A stretch of DNA of 64,000 bases from Streptomyces sp. Q6 (GCF_036967205.1 NZ_CP146022.1:5270001-5334000), one strand, 5' to 3'. Counted from the first letter of the stretch, positions 52,069 through 61,408 are shown. Program-made: numbers and translations. The notes: generated by a model from the sequence alone, not told the origin.

Positions 52069-52170
52069 ATGACAAGGCTCACGGGATTGCGATCGTTGTC
52101 TTGTCGTTTCCGACGAGAGCGCTGCGCCGCCCGCGGAGCCGCAGGGCCGACGCGGGACGCGGAGGACCTC

Positions 52171-52608
52171 TCAGCAGGGGCGCTTGCGGAGTTCCATCAC
52201 GTAGTCGTGCGGCGCGCCCGCCGATTCCGCCGCGTCGGCGATCTCGCCCAGGTACCGCGCCGAGGGGAGACCGCCCTCGTATCCGTTCAGTACGTACACC
52301 CAGGCGGGCTCCTCGCCCTCCAGGGTGTCGACGCGGACCCGCATCCGCCGGTAGATGTCGAGCCCGACACCCTCCCAGCGGTCCATCGACTCCTCGTCCA
52401 TGGGCGCGATGTCGAAGAGCGCGACGAAGACCTGCGACCGGGGCGCCTCCACGACGGTGGCGAGCGCGCCTTCCCAGCCCATGTGCTCGCCCCCGAACGT
52501 CAGCCGCCAGCCGTTCAGCCAGCCCGTCGCGCGCAGCGGCGAGTGCGGAGCGCGGCGCGTCATGAGCCGCGGGTCGAGATTGCCGGCGTACGCGGCGTAG
52601 AGCGACAT
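52171..52608 (-). CDS. Gamma-glutamylcyclotransferase-like protein
   Basis: A 145-residue GGCT-fold protein. MSLYAAYAGNLDPRLMTRRAP resembles the family substrate loop YGSN(L), with Ala-Gly in place of Gly-Ser; VVEAPRSQVFVALFDIAPMDEESMDRWEGVGLDIYRR supplies the conserved acidic residues. ATG 52608 is used. It is a single gene between deoD and the quinone reductase. Family members cleave gamma-glutamyl amides or modify peptides; the substrate here is unknown. Confidence 0.8.
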   Translation of the reverse strand: MSLYAAYAGNLDPRLMTRRAPHSPLRATGWLNGWRLTFGGEHMGWEGALATVVEAPRSQVFVALFDIAPMDEESMDRWEGVGLDIYRRMRVRVDTLEGEEPAWVYVLNGYEGGLPSARYLGEIADAAESAGAPHDYVMELRKRPC

Positions 52609-52747
52609 GAGACCGAGGGTACGTCAGACGGCTCACACGTCTCCTCCGTAACCGAATCACCCCTCTTAAGAGGGGATACGTCCGCACGGCACCCGGACGG
52701 GGGCCCCGGCTCGGTGCGGGCTTGAAGCGTGCGGGACAATGGGGCAT

Positions 52748-54187
52748 GTGACTCGGATCGTGATCATCGGTGGCGGACCAGGCGGATACGAGGCGGCACT
52801 GGTGGCCGCCTCGCTCGGCGCGGAGGTGACCGTCGTCGACTGCGACGGTCTGGGCGGGGCGTCGGTGCTCACCGACTGCGTGCCGTCGAAGACCCTGATC
52901 GCCACGGCCGAGGTGATGACCACCTTCGACTCCTCCTACGAGGAGCTCGGCATCATCGTCGAGGACGACACCCCCGACCCGGACTCCCCGGCCCGCGTCG
53001 TCGGCGTCGACCTCGGCAAGGTCAACCGCCGCGTGAAGCGCCTCGCGCTCGCCCAGTCCCACGACATCACCGCCTCCGTCACCCGCGCGGGCGCCCGCGT
53101 GCTGCGCGGCCGCGGCCGCCTCGACGGCCAGCAGGACCTCGACGGCTCCCGCAAGGTGATCGTCAGCGCGGCCGACGGCACCGAGGAGACCCTCGTCGCC
53201 GACGCCGTCCTGATCGCGACCGGCGGCCACCCGCGCGAGGTCCCGGACGCGCAGCCCGACGGCGAGCGCATCTTCAACTGGACGCAGGTGTACGACATGG
53301 AGGAGCTCCCCGAGGAGCTCATCGTGGTCGGCTCCGGTGTCACGGGCGCCGAGTTCGCGGGCGCCTACCAGGCGCTCGGCTCCAAGGTCACCCTCGTCTC
53401 GTCCCGCGACCGGGTGCTGCCCGGCGAGGACCCGGACGCCGCCGCCGTCCTGGAGGACGTCTTCCGGCGCCGCGGCATGAACGTCATGGCCCGCTCCCGC
53501 GCCGCCTCCGCCAAGCGCGTCGGCGACCGCGTCGAGGTCACCCTGAACGACGGCCGGGTCATCTCCGGCACGCACTGCCTCATGGCGGTCGGCGCGATCC
53601 CCAACAGCGAGGGCCTCGGCCTCGAGGGCGCCGGCGTCAAGGTGAAGGAGTCCGGGCACATCTGGACCGACAAGGTCTCCCGGACGACCGCTCCCGGTGT
53701 GTACGCGGCCGGAGACGTGACCGGCGTCTTCGCCCTCGCCTCCGTCGCGGCGATGCAGGGCCGCATCGCGATGTACCACTTCCTGGGCGACGCGGTGGCG
53801 CCGCTCAACCTGAAGACGGTCTCGTCGAACGTCTTCACCGACCCCGAGATCGCCACCGTCGGCGTCTCGCAGGCCGACGTCGACTCCGGCACGTTCGACG
53901 CCCGCGTCGTGAAGCTGCCGCTGCTGCGCAACCCGCGCGCGAAGATGCAGGGCATCCGGGACGGCTTCGTCAAGATCTTCTGCCGCCCGGGTACGGGGAT
54001 CGTGGTCGGCGGCGTGGTCGTCGCGCCGCGCGCTTCGGAACTGATCCATCCCATCTCGATCGCGGTCGACAACAATCTGACGGTGGAACAGATCGCGAAC
54101 GCGTTCACCGTGTACCCCTCTCTTTCGGGCTCGATCGCCGAAGTGGCGCGCCAGCTGCACGCGCGGAAGGTCGCCGAGGAGAGCTGA
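52748..54187 (+). CDS. lpdA: NAD(P)H-quinone dehydrogenase (LpdA-type flavoprotein)
   Basis: A 479-residue member of the flavin disulfide reductase family. The FAD site IGGGPGGYEAA is near residue 7, and NAD site VVGSGVTGAEFAGA follows. The usual redox pair CxxxxC is broken: GGASVLTDCVPSKT keeps only the second Cys, as in mycobacterial LpdA, which reduces quinones rather than lipoamide. The C-terminal His-Glu pair is also absent. GTG 52748 follows GACAAT by seven bases (leaderless); ATG 52739 is the alternative. A hairpin follows the gene. Confidence 0.9.
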   Translation: MTRIVIIGGGPGGYEAALVAASLGAEVTVVDCDGLGGASVLTDCVPSKTLIATAEVMTTFDSSYEELGIIVEDDTPDPDSPARVVGVDLGKVNRRVKRLALAQSHDITASVTRAGARVLRGRGRLDGQQDLDGSRKVIVSAADGTEETLVADAVLIATGGHPREVPDAQPDGERIFNWTQVYDMEELPEELIVVGSGVTGAEFAGAYQALGSKVTLVSSRDRVLPGEDPDAAAVLEDVFRRRGMNVMARSRAASAKRVGDRVEVTLNDGRVISGTHCLMAVGAIPNSEGLGLEGAGVKVKESGHIWTDKVSRTTAPGVYAAGDVTGVFALASVAAMQGRIAMYHFLGDAVAPLNLKTVSSNVFTDPEIATVGVSQADVDSGTFDARVVKLPLLRNPRAKMQGIRDGFVKIFCRPGTGIVVGGVVVAPRASELIHPISIAVDNNLTVEQIANAFTVYPSLSGSIAEVARQLHARKVAEES

Positions 54188-54260
54188 GCGCTCCGCCGCG
54201 AAGGGCGGGCGGGGATCAACTTCCCGCAGGTCACGGTGAGTTGCGGCCCATGCGGTCGGC

Positions 54261-54296
54261 ATAGGCGCGACGGGTAGGCACCCCCGTCGCGCCTAT
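54261..54296. terminator. Terminator after lpdA
   Basis: A perfect 14-bp stem (54261-54274 with 54283-54296) with an 8-base loop, in the 197-base gap before the DeoR gene. Nothing else is seen in that gap apart from the DeoR promoter. Confidence 0.85.
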
Positions 54297-54384
54297 ACCA
54301 CTCCCGGGGTTGTTGTGCGAACAGAACCTGTAATTCGGCGCAAACTGCTGAAAGCAGACGGTCGTTGGGGTTACTGTCAGTTTC

Positions 54385-55353
54385 GTGTTCGCTGCAGAAC
54401 GTCGTCAATTGATCCTCGAAATGGTGCGAGCCAATGGAGCTGTATCGCTCCGGGAGCTCGCCCGCGTCGTCCAGACCTCCGAAGTGACCGTGCGGCGGGA
54501 CGTGCGCGCACTGGAGGCAGAAGGACTCCTCGACCGCCGACACGGCGGTGCGGTATTGCCGGGCGGATTCACGCGGGAGTCCGGCTTTCCGCAGAAATCA
54601 CATCTCGCGACCGCAGAGAAGACGGCCATCGCCGATCTCGCCGCGGGTCTCGTCGAAGAGGGCGAGGCCATCGTGGTGGGCGCGGGGACGACCACGCAGG
54701 AGCTGGCCCGCCGGCTCGCGCGTGTGCCGGGCCTGACCGTCGTCACCAACTCCCTCCTGGTGGCCCAGGCGCTGGCTCACGCCAACCGCGTCGAGGTCGT
54801 CATGACCGGTGGCACGCTGCGCGGTTCCAACTACGCACTGGTGGGCAGCGGGGCGGAGCAGTCCCTGCAAGGTCTGAGAGTCTCCCGGGCGTTCCTGTCC
54901 GGCAGCGGTCTCACGGCCGAGCGCGGGCTCTCCACGTCCAACATGCTGTCGGCCTCCGTCGACCGGGCGCTGGTGCAGGCCGCGGCCGAGGTCGTGGTCC
55001 TCGCCGATCACTCCAAGCTCGGTACGGACACCATGTTCCAGACCGTGCCCACGGACGTGATCACGCGTCTCGTCACCGACGAGCCGCCGGCCCACGACGA
55101 CCGCGCCGCGACCGAGTTGCAGGCACTGGCCGATCAGGGCGTGCAGATCGCCGTCGCGGGAGCCGGACCCGGCACGGCCTCCTCCGGGGGCGGTGATTCC
55201 GTCCCGGCGCGCCCACCGCGCCGGGATGTCCCGCTCCCGGGCCAGCGCCGCACCCAACTTCCCGGCGGGGGACACCCGTTGAGGAGCGCGGCGACGCTGG
55301 ACCCCGCGGCGCCCGAGCGGTCGGCCCGGGTCGCCGACCTCCGGCGGCGCTGA
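54385..55353 (+). CDS. DeoR-family transcriptional regulator
   Basis: A 322-residue DeoR protein. Residues 1-55 are the winged HTH (ERRQLILEMVRANGAVSLRELARVVQTSEVTVRRDVRALEAEGLLDRRHGGA), and residues 75-235 the sugar-phosphate isomerase-like sensor (EAIVVGAGTTTQELARRL, MTGGTLRGSNYALVG, VLADHSKLG). A Pro/Arg-rich tail of about 80 residues ends VADLRRR. GTG 54385 lies seven bases after TACTGT (leaderless). The sensor domain usually binds a phosphosugar, so it is a candidate regulator of the nucleoside genes, with deoxyribose-5-phosphate as inducer; no operator copy lies at its own promoter, so this is unproven. Confidence 0.88.
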   Translation: MFAAERRQLILEMVRANGAVSLRELARVVQTSEVTVRRDVRALEAEGLLDRRHGGAVLPGGFTRESGFPQKSHLATAEKTAIADLAAGLVEEGEAIVVGAGTTTQELARRLARVPGLTVVTNSLLVAQALAHANRVEVVMTGGTLRGSNYALVGSGAEQSLQGLRVSRAFLSGSGLTAERGLSTSNMLSASVDRALVQAAAEVVVLADHSKLGTDTMFQTVPTDVITRLVTDEPPAHDDRAATELQALADQGVQIAVAGAGPGTASSGGGDSVPARPPRRDVPLPGQRRTQLPGGGHPLRSAATLDPAAPERSARVADLRRR

Positions 55354-55364
55354 ACCCCGGCCCG

Positions 55365-55949
55365 TCAGGGGGCCGTGATGCCCCGCAGGGTGAGACGCAG
55401 CAGGCGGTCCGTCAGGTCCGGGTCCGACGGTGTCTCCTCGGCGGCCAGCGCGATCGCGTTGGTGAGTTGCAGGAGGTCCGAGATGGAGACGTCACGGCGT
55501 ACCGCGCCCGACTCCTGGGCCCGGGACAGCAGTGCCTGACCCGCCTCCCGGATCGGATCACTGCACCGCGAGAGCGCCGAACCGGGGTCCTGCGACGTCG
55601 ACATGAGCGCCCGGGACAGCCCCCGGTACTCGCTCGCGTGGGTGATGATCCCGCGCAGCCACGTCACGAGCGCCGAGCACGGCTGCGGGGCGTCGAGCAG
55701 GGCGCGCGCCCGCGCGAGCAGATCGTTCACCGCGTCCTCGAAGACGGCGCTCATCAGCGCGTACCGATTCGGGAAGTGCCGGTACAACGTCCCGATACCG
55801 ACCCCGGCGCTCCGGGCCACGTCCTCCAGGGACGCCCCGGTGCCGTGCTCGGCGAACGCCTTGCGGGCCTGGACGAGCAGCCGCTCGTAGTTGCGGCGAG
55901 CGTCCGCCCGCATGGGACGGGCACGATCCTGCTCGGTACCGGACGTCAT
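55365..55949 (-). CDS. TetR-family regulator
   Basis: A 194-residue TetR protein. The HTH is at residues 20-66 (NYERLLVQARKAFAEHGTGASLEDVARSAGVGIGTLYRHFPNRYALM) and a SbtR-like/TetR_C ligand domain follows (ALMSTSQDP, ISDLLQLTNAIALAAEE). It ends 11 bases from the DeoR gene and is divergent from a LuxR regulator across 116 bases. No obvious partner transporter adjoins; its targets are unknown. Confidence 0.86.
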   Translation of the reverse strand: MTSGTEQDRARPMRADARRNYERLLVQARKAFAEHGTGASLEDVARSAGVGIGTLYRHFPNRYALMSAVFEDAVNDLLARARALLDAPQPCSALVTWLRGIITHASEYRGLSRALMSTSQDPGSALSRCSDPIREAGQALLSRAQESGAVRRDVSISDLLQLTNAIALAAEETPSDPDLTDRLLRLTLRGITAP

Positions 55950-56065
55950 CGGGCCTCCCTGGGCATGCGCGGGGCCTTCAAGGATGCCTGATCGTCCGAC
56001 CGGCCCGGTGCGGAGGGACGGCCACCGCAGTAGCGTCGTCCCAGGGAAACGTCCTGGAGTGCGGG

Positions 56066-57052
56066 ATGGACATCAGCGACGGGGACGTACGGGATGTGCG
56101 GCAGCTCGTACGGGAACTCGAACAGGCGGGAGACGTCGAGGAGTTGCGGGCGATCGCCGTGCGCGAACTCCTCCGGACGATCCCCGCCGACGGCGGACAG
56201 TGGTACCACTTCGACGCGCGCGGCCAGGGCGTGCGGGCGCTCGCGCTGCCCGCCGAGTCCTTCCACAGCGACCCCTCCGTCATCTACGAGCATCCCGTCG
56301 ACCACCCGCTGACCGAGGCCATGCTCGTCGCGGGGACCGGAGGCGCCTGGCGGGTCAGCGACGCCGCCGCCGACCTGGAGTGGCAGCGCACCCACTGCTT
56401 CAACCTCGACTTCCGCCCCTTCGGCATGCGCCGCCACCTCGTCGCCAGCAGCCGCGAACCGACGGGCGTCGTCGGCTACGCGCTGGTGCGCGGCGGCAGC
56501 GACTTCACCGAGCACCAGCGCGCGCTGCTCGGCTACATCCACCCGCGCGTCGCCGCCGCCGAGCGGCTGCTCCTGGAGCGACAGCGGCTGCTCGCCCTGG
56601 CCGCCGCCGCGCTCGACTCCGTCGGACGCCCGGGGCACGGGGCGGCCGCGGCGGGCGAGGACGGCGGGCTGCAGCCCCTGGACAGCGTCGCCGAGGCACT
56701 GCTGCCCCTCGTGCGCGACGACCCTCGGCTCGGCGCACCGGGCACGTTCCGGGTGGGGAACGCGCGGGTGCGGGTCGTGCCGTGCGCGGTGCCCGGGGTG
56801 CCACGGCTCGTGCTGCTGCACGACCTCGCGCCGGGCCGCGCCGTCGCCCGCCGCCTCGGCCTCACCGAGCGCGAGCACCGCACGCTGGAGCACATCGACG
56901 CGGGCCGCACCCCGGCCGAGGCCGCCCGCGCGATGGGCATCTCCCTGACGACCGTACGAGGCTACGTGGCCTCCCTGCACCGCAAGCTGGCCGCCGGTCA
57001 CACCGCCGCACTGCTGCGTACGGGACGGGAGTTGGGGCTGCTCGGGGAGTGA
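56066..57052 (+). CDS. LuxR-type HTH regulator
   Basis: A 328-residue protein. The C-terminal LuxR/FixJ HTH is clear (RRLGLTEREHRTLEHIDAGRTPAEAARAMGISLTTVRGYVASLHRKLAAG, about residues 268-318). The N-terminal 170 residues have no receiver domain and look like a GAF/autoinducer-like sensor (WYHFDARGQGVRALALP, HCFNLDFRPFGMRRHL), so the ligand is probably small and cytoplasmic. ATG 56066 follows CTGGAGTGCGGG. Target genes unknown. Confidence 0.85.
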   Translation: MDISDGDVRDVRQLVRELEQAGDVEELRAIAVRELLRTIPADGGQWYHFDARGQGVRALALPAESFHSDPSVIYEHPVDHPLTEAMLVAGTGGAWRVSDAAADLEWQRTHCFNLDFRPFGMRRHLVASSREPTGVVGYALVRGGSDFTEHQRALLGYIHPRVAAAERLLLERQRLLALAAAALDSVGRPGHGAAAAGEDGGLQPLDSVAEALLPLVRDDPRLGAPGTFRVGNARVRVVPCAVPGVPRLVLLHDLAPGRAVARRLGLTEREHRTLEHIDAGRTPAEAARAMGISLTTVRGYVASLHRKLAAGHTAALLRTGRELGLLGE

Positions 57053-57191
57053 GGCGGAGTGCGGCGGTGGGCCGCGACGTGCCGCGGGCGCCCCTCAGAA
57101 TTGACGGATGGTCCGGGCCGGAGGGCGCCGCTTCACTGGTGACAGCCGAGGCATCGAGGCACAGAAGGCATCAAGGCACAGGGGGAACGCC

Positions 57192-57923
57192 ATGACCGCC
57201 ACACCGTCGCCCGCGCACGTCCCAGCGGCCGCGTCCGGAACCGCCGTCGGGCGGGTCGGCCCCGCCCGCACCACCATGGCCGTCGTGACGCTCCTGGGAC
57301 CCGTCCTGTTCGTCCTGGCGTTCCTGTTCGAGCCGTACGGACTCGACGCGGACGACAAGGCAATGGTGCGGGGCATCGCCGAGCACACCGGGCAGATGAA
57401 GGCCGACCTGTGGATCTGGCTGGCCGCCTCGCTGCTGCTCACCGCCGCCATCCTGATCGTCGGCGTCTACACGATGGCCCGCTCGCCCAAACTCGGCCTC
57501 GCCGGAACGCTGTTGTTCGGCGGTGCCGTGATCCTCATCAACGGCACGCCGTCCACCGACGCCGTCACCCTCGCGGGCCTCGACAAGGGCATCGACCAGC
57601 CGGTGCTCGTCACCCTTCAGAAGGGCATCGAGTCGCTGCCCCAGCTGAACGTCGCGATCATCGGGTTCATCGCGGGGCACGTCATCGGGTCGATCCTCCT
57701 GGGCGTCGCGCTGCTGCGCAGCCGTGCCGTGCCGGTGTGGGCCGCGTGGGCGGTGATCGTGGCGATGCCGCTCAACGTGGCCGGGTGGATCACCGGTGTG
57801 GAGGCCGTGGCCGTGGTCGGCTTCGCCGCCCTGGCCGTCGGCTTCGGCGCGGTGGGCCTGTCCATCGCGCGCAACGGCACCGGCTGGGTGCGAGCCACCA
57901 CGGAGACCGGAGCGTCCGGCTGA
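57192..57923 (+). CDS. Hypothetical four- to six-helix membrane protein
   Basis: A 243-residue integral membrane protein I do not recognise. Hydrophobic helices lie near residues 27-46, 74-94, 101-117, 154-175, 182-203 and 206-224, joined by short loops; residues 1-25 are Ala/Pro-rich. The external loop KGIDQPVLVTLQKGIESL is conserved-looking. GGGGGAA sets ATG 57192. It resembles the DUF998/DUF4386-like groups of small membrane proteins but I cannot assign one. It is ended by a perfect terminator. Confidence 0.75.
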   Translation: MTATPSPAHVPAAASGTAVGRVGPARTTMAVVTLLGPVLFVLAFLFEPYGLDADDKAMVRGIAEHTGQMKADLWIWLAASLLLTAAILIVGVYTMARSPKLGLAGTLLFGGAVILINGTPSTDAVTLAGLDKGIDQPVLVTLQKGIESLPQLNVAIIGFIAGHVIGSILLGVALLRSRAVPVWAAWAVIVAMPLNVAGWITGVEAVAVVGFAALAVGFGAVGLSIARNGTGWVRATTETGASG

Positions 57924-57944
57924 GCCGCTGAGGGGGAACGGCGA

Positions 57945-57980
57945 AGGGCCCGTCGAACCGGTGTCGGTTCGACGGGCCCT
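57945..57980. terminator. Bidirectional terminator before the biotin carboxylase gene end
   Basis: A perfect 16-bp stem (57945-57960 with 57965-57980) with a 4-base loop between convergent genes. Confidence 0.88.
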
Positions 57981-58000
57981 CCGTGCGTGCGGGGTGCCGG

Positions 58001-59773
58001 TCAGTCCTTGATCTCGCAGATCGCGGCGCCGGACGTGAGCGAGGCGCCGACCTCGGCGGACAGGCCCTTGATCGTGCCGGCCTTGTGGGCGTTGAGCGGC
58101 TGCTCCATCTTCATGGCCTCCAGGACCACGATCAGGTCGCCCTCCTTGACCTCCTGGCCCTCCTCGACCGCGACCTTGACGATCGTGCCCTGCATCGGGG
58201 AGGCGAGGGTGTCACCGGAGGCGGCCGGGCCGGACTTCTTGGCGGCGCGGCGCTTGGGCTTGGCACCCGCGCTGAGCCCGGTGCGGGCCAGCGACATGCC
58301 CATCCCGGCCGGGAGGGAGACCTCCAGGCGCTTGCCGCCGACCTCGACGACGATCGTCTCGCGGTCGCCGTCCTCCTCGTCCGCGTCGGTGCCGGCCGGC
58401 GCGAACGGCTTGATGTCGTTGACGAACTCGGTCTCGATCCACCGGGTGAAGATGGTGAACGGGGCGTCCGAGCCGGTCAGTTCGGGCGCGAACGCCGGGT
58501 CGGTGACCACCTTGCGGTGGAAGGGGATGGCGGTGGCCATGCCCTCGACGTCGAACTCCGCCAGCGCGCGGGCGGCCCGCTGAAGGGCCTCCTTGCGGGT
58601 GCGGCCGGTGACGATCAGCTTGGCCAGGAGCGAGTCCCAGGCCGGGCCGATGACGCTGCCGGACTCGACACCGGCGTCCAGCCGGACACCGGGGCCGGAC
58701 GGCGCCTCGAACTTGGTGACGGTGCCGGGCGCGGGCAGGAAGCCGCGGCCCGGGTCCTCGCCGTTGATACGGAACTCGAAGGAGTGGCCGCGCAGTTCGG
58801 GGTCGCCGTAACCGAGTTCCTCGCCGTCGGCGATCCGGAACATCTCGCGGACCAGGTCGATGCCGGCGACCTCTTCGGTGACCGGGTGCTCGACCTGGAG
58901 GCGGGTGTTGACCTCCAGGAAGGAGATCGTGCCGTCCGCGCCGACCAGGAACTCGACCGTGCCGGCGCCGACGTAGCCGGCCTCCTTCAGGATCGCCTTG
59001 GACGACGCGTACAGCTCGTCCAGCTGGGCCTGGCTCAGGAACGGCGCCGGGGCCTCCTCCACCAGCTTCTGGTGGCGGCGCTGGAGCGAGCAGTCACGGG
59101 TGGAGACGACCACCACGTTGCCGAACTTGTCGGCGAGGCACTGGGTCTCGACGTGGCGCGGCTTGTCGAGGTAGCGCTCGACGAAGCACTCGCCGCGGCC
59201 GAACGCCGCGACGGCCTCGCGGACCGCGGAGTCGTACAGCTCCGGCACCTCGTCGAGGGTGCGGGCGACCTTCAGACCGCGACCGCCGCCGCCGAAGGCG
59301 GCCTTGATCGCGATCGGCAGGCCGTGTTCCTCGGCGAACGCGACGACCTCGTCGGCGCCGGAGACCGGGTCGGGGGTGCCGGCGACCAGCGGGGCACCCG
59401 CGCGCTGCGCGATGTGCCGGGCGGCGACCTTGTCGCCCAGGTCACGGATGGCCTGCGGCGGCGGGCCGATCCAGATCAGATCCGCGTCCAGCACGGCTTG
59501 GGCGAACTCGGCGTTCTCCGACAGGAATCCGTAGCCGGGGTGGATGGCGTCCGCGCCGGAGTCCTTGGCGGCCTGCAACACCTTGGCGATGTCCAGGTAG
59601 CTGGTCGCGGGGGTGTCACCACCCAGCGCGAAGGCCTCGTCGGCCGCGCGGACATGCAGAGCGTCCCGGTCCGGATCGGCATAGACGGCAACGCTCGCGA
59701 TCCCGGCGTCCCGGCACGCCCGGGCCACGCGGACAGCGATTTCGCCACGGTTGGCGATGAGCACCTTGCGCAC
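58001..59773 (-). CDS. accA2: Acyl-CoA carboxylase alpha subunit (biotin carboxylase plus biotin carrier)
   Basis: A 590-residue alpha subunit shared by acetyl- and propionyl-CoA carboxylases. The biotin carboxylase domain starts [13 protein letters not shown] and has the glycine-rich ATP loop [10 protein letters not shown] and catalytic [14 protein letters not shown]. The C-terminal biotin-carrier domain has EAMKM with the biotinylated Lys. GTG 59773 is preceded by AAGGAGGGAG. It acts with the pccB beta and AccE epsilon subunits encoded near the right end, making malonyl- and methylmalonyl-CoA for lipid and polyketide synthesis. AccA2-type naming follows S. coelicolor. Confidence 0.93.
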   Translation of the reverse strand: MRKVLIANRGEIAVRVARACRDAGIASVAVYADPDRDALHVRAADEAFALGGDTPATSYLDIAKVLQAAKDSGADAIHPGYGFLSENAEFAQAVLDADLIWIGPPPQAIRDLGDKVAARHIAQRAGAPLVAGTPDPVSGADEVVAFAEEHGLPIAIKAAFGGGGRGLKVARTLDEVPELYDSAVREAVAAFGRGECFVERYLDKPRHVETQCLADKFGNVVVVSTRDCSLQRRHQKLVEEAPAPFLSQAQLDELYASSKAILKEAGYVGAGTVEFLVGADGTISFLEVNTRLQVEHPVTEEVAGIDLVREMFRIADGEELGYGDPELRGHSFEFRINGEDPGRGFLPAPGTVTKFEAPSGPGVRLDAGVESGSVIGPAWDSLLAKLIVTGRTRKEALQRAARALAEFDVEGMATAIPFHRKVVTDPAFAPELTGSDAPFTIFTRWIETEFVNDIKPFAPAGTDADEEDGDRETIVVEVGGKRLEVSLPAGMGMSLARTGLSAGAKPKRRAAKKSGPAASGDTLASPMQGTIVKVAVEEGQEVKEGDLIVVLEAMKMEQPLNAHKAGTIKGLSAEVGASLTSGAAICEIKD

Positions 59774-60127
59774 GATGGCTCCCTCCTTGAAACAAGCCGA
59801 GTTTAGGGACTGCCGACACGGCCTTACGACCCGTCCCCAATGGTGAGCTTGCCCACACGGAGTGTGACTCGAGGCCCGCTCGGAACGTGAAATCCCTTGT
59901 TGTGCCTGGCTGCACGGGATTCCTGGCAGCAACCCTAGCCCGGTGATGTGGCCTAGGTCTCTGTGAGACCGTGCCGCGCGCGGTCGGCATTCTTTGTGGA
60001 GTCCCTACGAATGGCCCAACGATTCTTTGCCTGCGCCGGGGCCCTTGTCCCCAGGTTTACCCGTTAGTAGCGTTCGCGATGTATCGAACGTACTCGGGGT
60101 AACCGTCTGGCGAAGGTGGGTGGACCG
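59774..60127. other. Divergent non-coding interval (354 bases)
   Basis: No gene is seen. Features include GTTGGGCCATTCGTAGGGAC on the minus strand at about 60018-60000, which I take to be part of the accA2 promoter; an imperfect hairpin AATCCC..GGGATT at 59891-59921 in the accA2 leader; and a CGTTCG-N8-CGAACG inverted repeat at 60071-60090 before the membrane protein gene. Confidence 0.55.
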
Positions 60128-60586
60128 GTGGCGCGCAGACCGGTGGCATGGGTGGCCGCGATCGTGCTCCTCGCGGAGGCGATCGGCATCGTGCTCGTGA
60201 ACTGGTTCCTCGGCGTGGTCGTCGACCGTCAGGACATGTCCCTGGCCGGTCTCGACCCGCGGGCGATGTCCGTGGGGGCCTGGGTGGCCGGCGGTCTGTT
60301 CGGGCTCTACCTGGCGCTGTGCGCCTTCGTCCTGGCCCGCAGCGCGGCCAGGGACCGGGCGCCCGCCGGGATCGGCCGCATCCTGCTGATCAGCGCGGCC
60401 GTGGTGCACGGCCTGCTCGGCGCGTTCTCCATCGGCCTGGTGGGCTGGGCCGCCTTCGTCTTCATGATGCTCGTGCTCGCCCTGATCGTGCTGACGCTCG
60501 TGGCGTACGACCGGTACGAGAACGGGGAGCAGCCCCCGTCCCCGCCCGCGGTTGCTCCTAGCTCGCCGGAGCCCACAACTCCGTGA
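60128..60586 (+). CDS. Hypothetical membrane protein
   Basis: A 152-residue protein with four hydrophobic helices (near 5-27, 49-71, 86-105 and 108-127) and a Pro-rich hydrophilic tail. GTG 60128 follows GAAGGTGGG. No family is recognised; gene position next to accA2 and maf is conserved in Streptomyces as far as I remember. Its 3' end overlaps the convergent maf gene by 29 bases. Confidence 0.78.
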   Translation: MARRPVAWVAAIVLLAEAIGIVLVNWFLGVVVDRQDMSLAGLDPRAMSVGAWVAGGLFGLYLALCAFVLARSAARDRAPAGIGRILLISAAVVHGLLGAFSIGLVGWAAFVFMMLVLALIVLTLVAYDRYENGEQPPSPPAVAPSSPEPTTP

Positions 60587-61166
60587 TCCCGATGCCCAGT
60601 TGGGCGAGGAGGCGGCGCAGCAGCGGCAGCGAGAGCCCGATCACGTTGCCGTGGTCGCCGTCGATGCCGTCGATGAACGGGGCCGAGCGCCCGTCGAGCG
60701 TGAACGCGCCCGCTACGTGGAGGGGCTCACCGGTCGCGACGTACGCGGCGATCTCCGCGTCGCTCGGCTCGCCGAACCGGACGACGGTGGAGGCCGTCCC
60801 GGAGACGTACCGGCCGCTGTCCGTGTCGTAGACGCAGTGCCCGGTCTGAAGGGTCCCCGCGCGGCCGCGCATCGCCTTCCAGCGGGCGGTCGCCTCCTCG
60901 GCGTCGGCGGGCTTGCCGAGCGCCTCGCCGTCGAGGTCGAGCACGGAGTCGCAGCCGATGACGACGGCGCCGTGCGCCTCGGGGCGCGCGGCGACCACGG
61001 AGGCCTTGGCCTCGGCGAGGGCGAGGGCCAGTTCGGCGGGGGTGGGGGCGGTGACGGCGTCCTCGTCGACGCCGCTGACGATCACCTCGGGGGCGAACCC
61101 GGACTGCCGCAGCAGGCCGAGCCGGGCGGGGGACTGGGAAGCGAGGATGAGGCGGCGAGCTGTCAT
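60558..61166 (-). CDS. maf: Maf-family nucleoside triphosphate pyrophosphatase
   Basis: A 202-residue Maf protein. [16 protein letters not shown] (N-terminal phosphate loop), [16 protein letters not shown] (catalytic Asp) and [16 protein letters not shown] are all conserved. Maf proteins hydrolyse modified or canonical nucleoside triphosphates to monophosphates and are linked to septum inhibition. ATG 61166. It lies in the carboxylase cluster between the alpha subunit and the epsilon/beta genes, an arrangement common in actinobacteria. Confidence 0.93.
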   Translation of the reverse strand: MTARRLILASQSPARLGLLRQSGFAPEVIVSGVDEDAVTAPTPAELALALAEAKASVVAARPEAHGAVVIGCDSVLDLDGEALGKPADAEEATARWKAMRGRAGTLQTGHCVYDTDSGRYVSGTASTVVRFGEPSDAEIAAYVATGEPLHVAGAFTLDGRSAPFIDGIDGDHGNVIGLSLPLLRRLLAQLGIGITELWAPAS

Positions 61167-61219
61167 GGGCGCAAGGTTATAGAAGACGGGCACCGGGGGG
61201 GCCGGGTGAGGCTCGCCCC

Positions 61220-61348
61220 TCACAGCAAGCCCAGCAGCACCATCGCGACGAACATCGCCAGAGCCACCACGAGGCCCGCGCGGCGCAGCATCTCCTGCGC
61301 CTCGCGAAGCTCCTCGGGGGGCTCGTCCTCGGGGTCTGACCACAGCAC
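61220..61348 (-). CDS. 42-residue single-pass membrane protein (MmpB-like)
   Basis: GTG 61348 to TGA 61220 encodes 42 residues: an acidic/charged N-terminal half ([19 protein letters not shown]) and one hydrophobic helix (about 25-42) at the C-terminus. It matches my memory of the small protein called morphogenic membrane protein MmpB in Streptomyces annotation, but I cannot verify that. It lies between accE and maf, 25 bases after a large inverted repeat. Confidence 0.7.
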   Translation of the reverse strand: MLWSDPEDEPPEELREAQEMLRRAGLVVALAMFVAMVLLGLL

Positions 61349-61372
61349 ACTTCGATACTGCGGCGCACACGG

Positions 61373-61408
61373 CCGGGGCGCCTGAGTACGCGTACTCAAA
61401 CGCCCCGG
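61373..61408. promoter_or_regulatory. 36-base inverted repeat with 16-base palindrome
   Basis: CCGGGGCG and CGCCCCGG flank the perfect palindrome TGAGTACGCGTACTCA at 61383-61398, with two-base joints. It lies between the accE stop and the 42-residue protein start. It could be the accE terminator or a regulatory site; the A+T-containing core palindrome argues for a protein-binding site. Confidence 0.65.

Noticed and set aside
59891-59921. Possible riboswitch in the accA2 leader
   Set aside because: Only one imperfect hairpin is visible and I cannot match a known biotin or fatty-acid riboswitch; left as a leader feature.
61177-61368. 63-codon Cys/Trp-rich frame overlapping the 42-residue gene
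   Set aside because: Same region in another frame; the 42-residue frame has normal codon use, start and a clean membrane helix.
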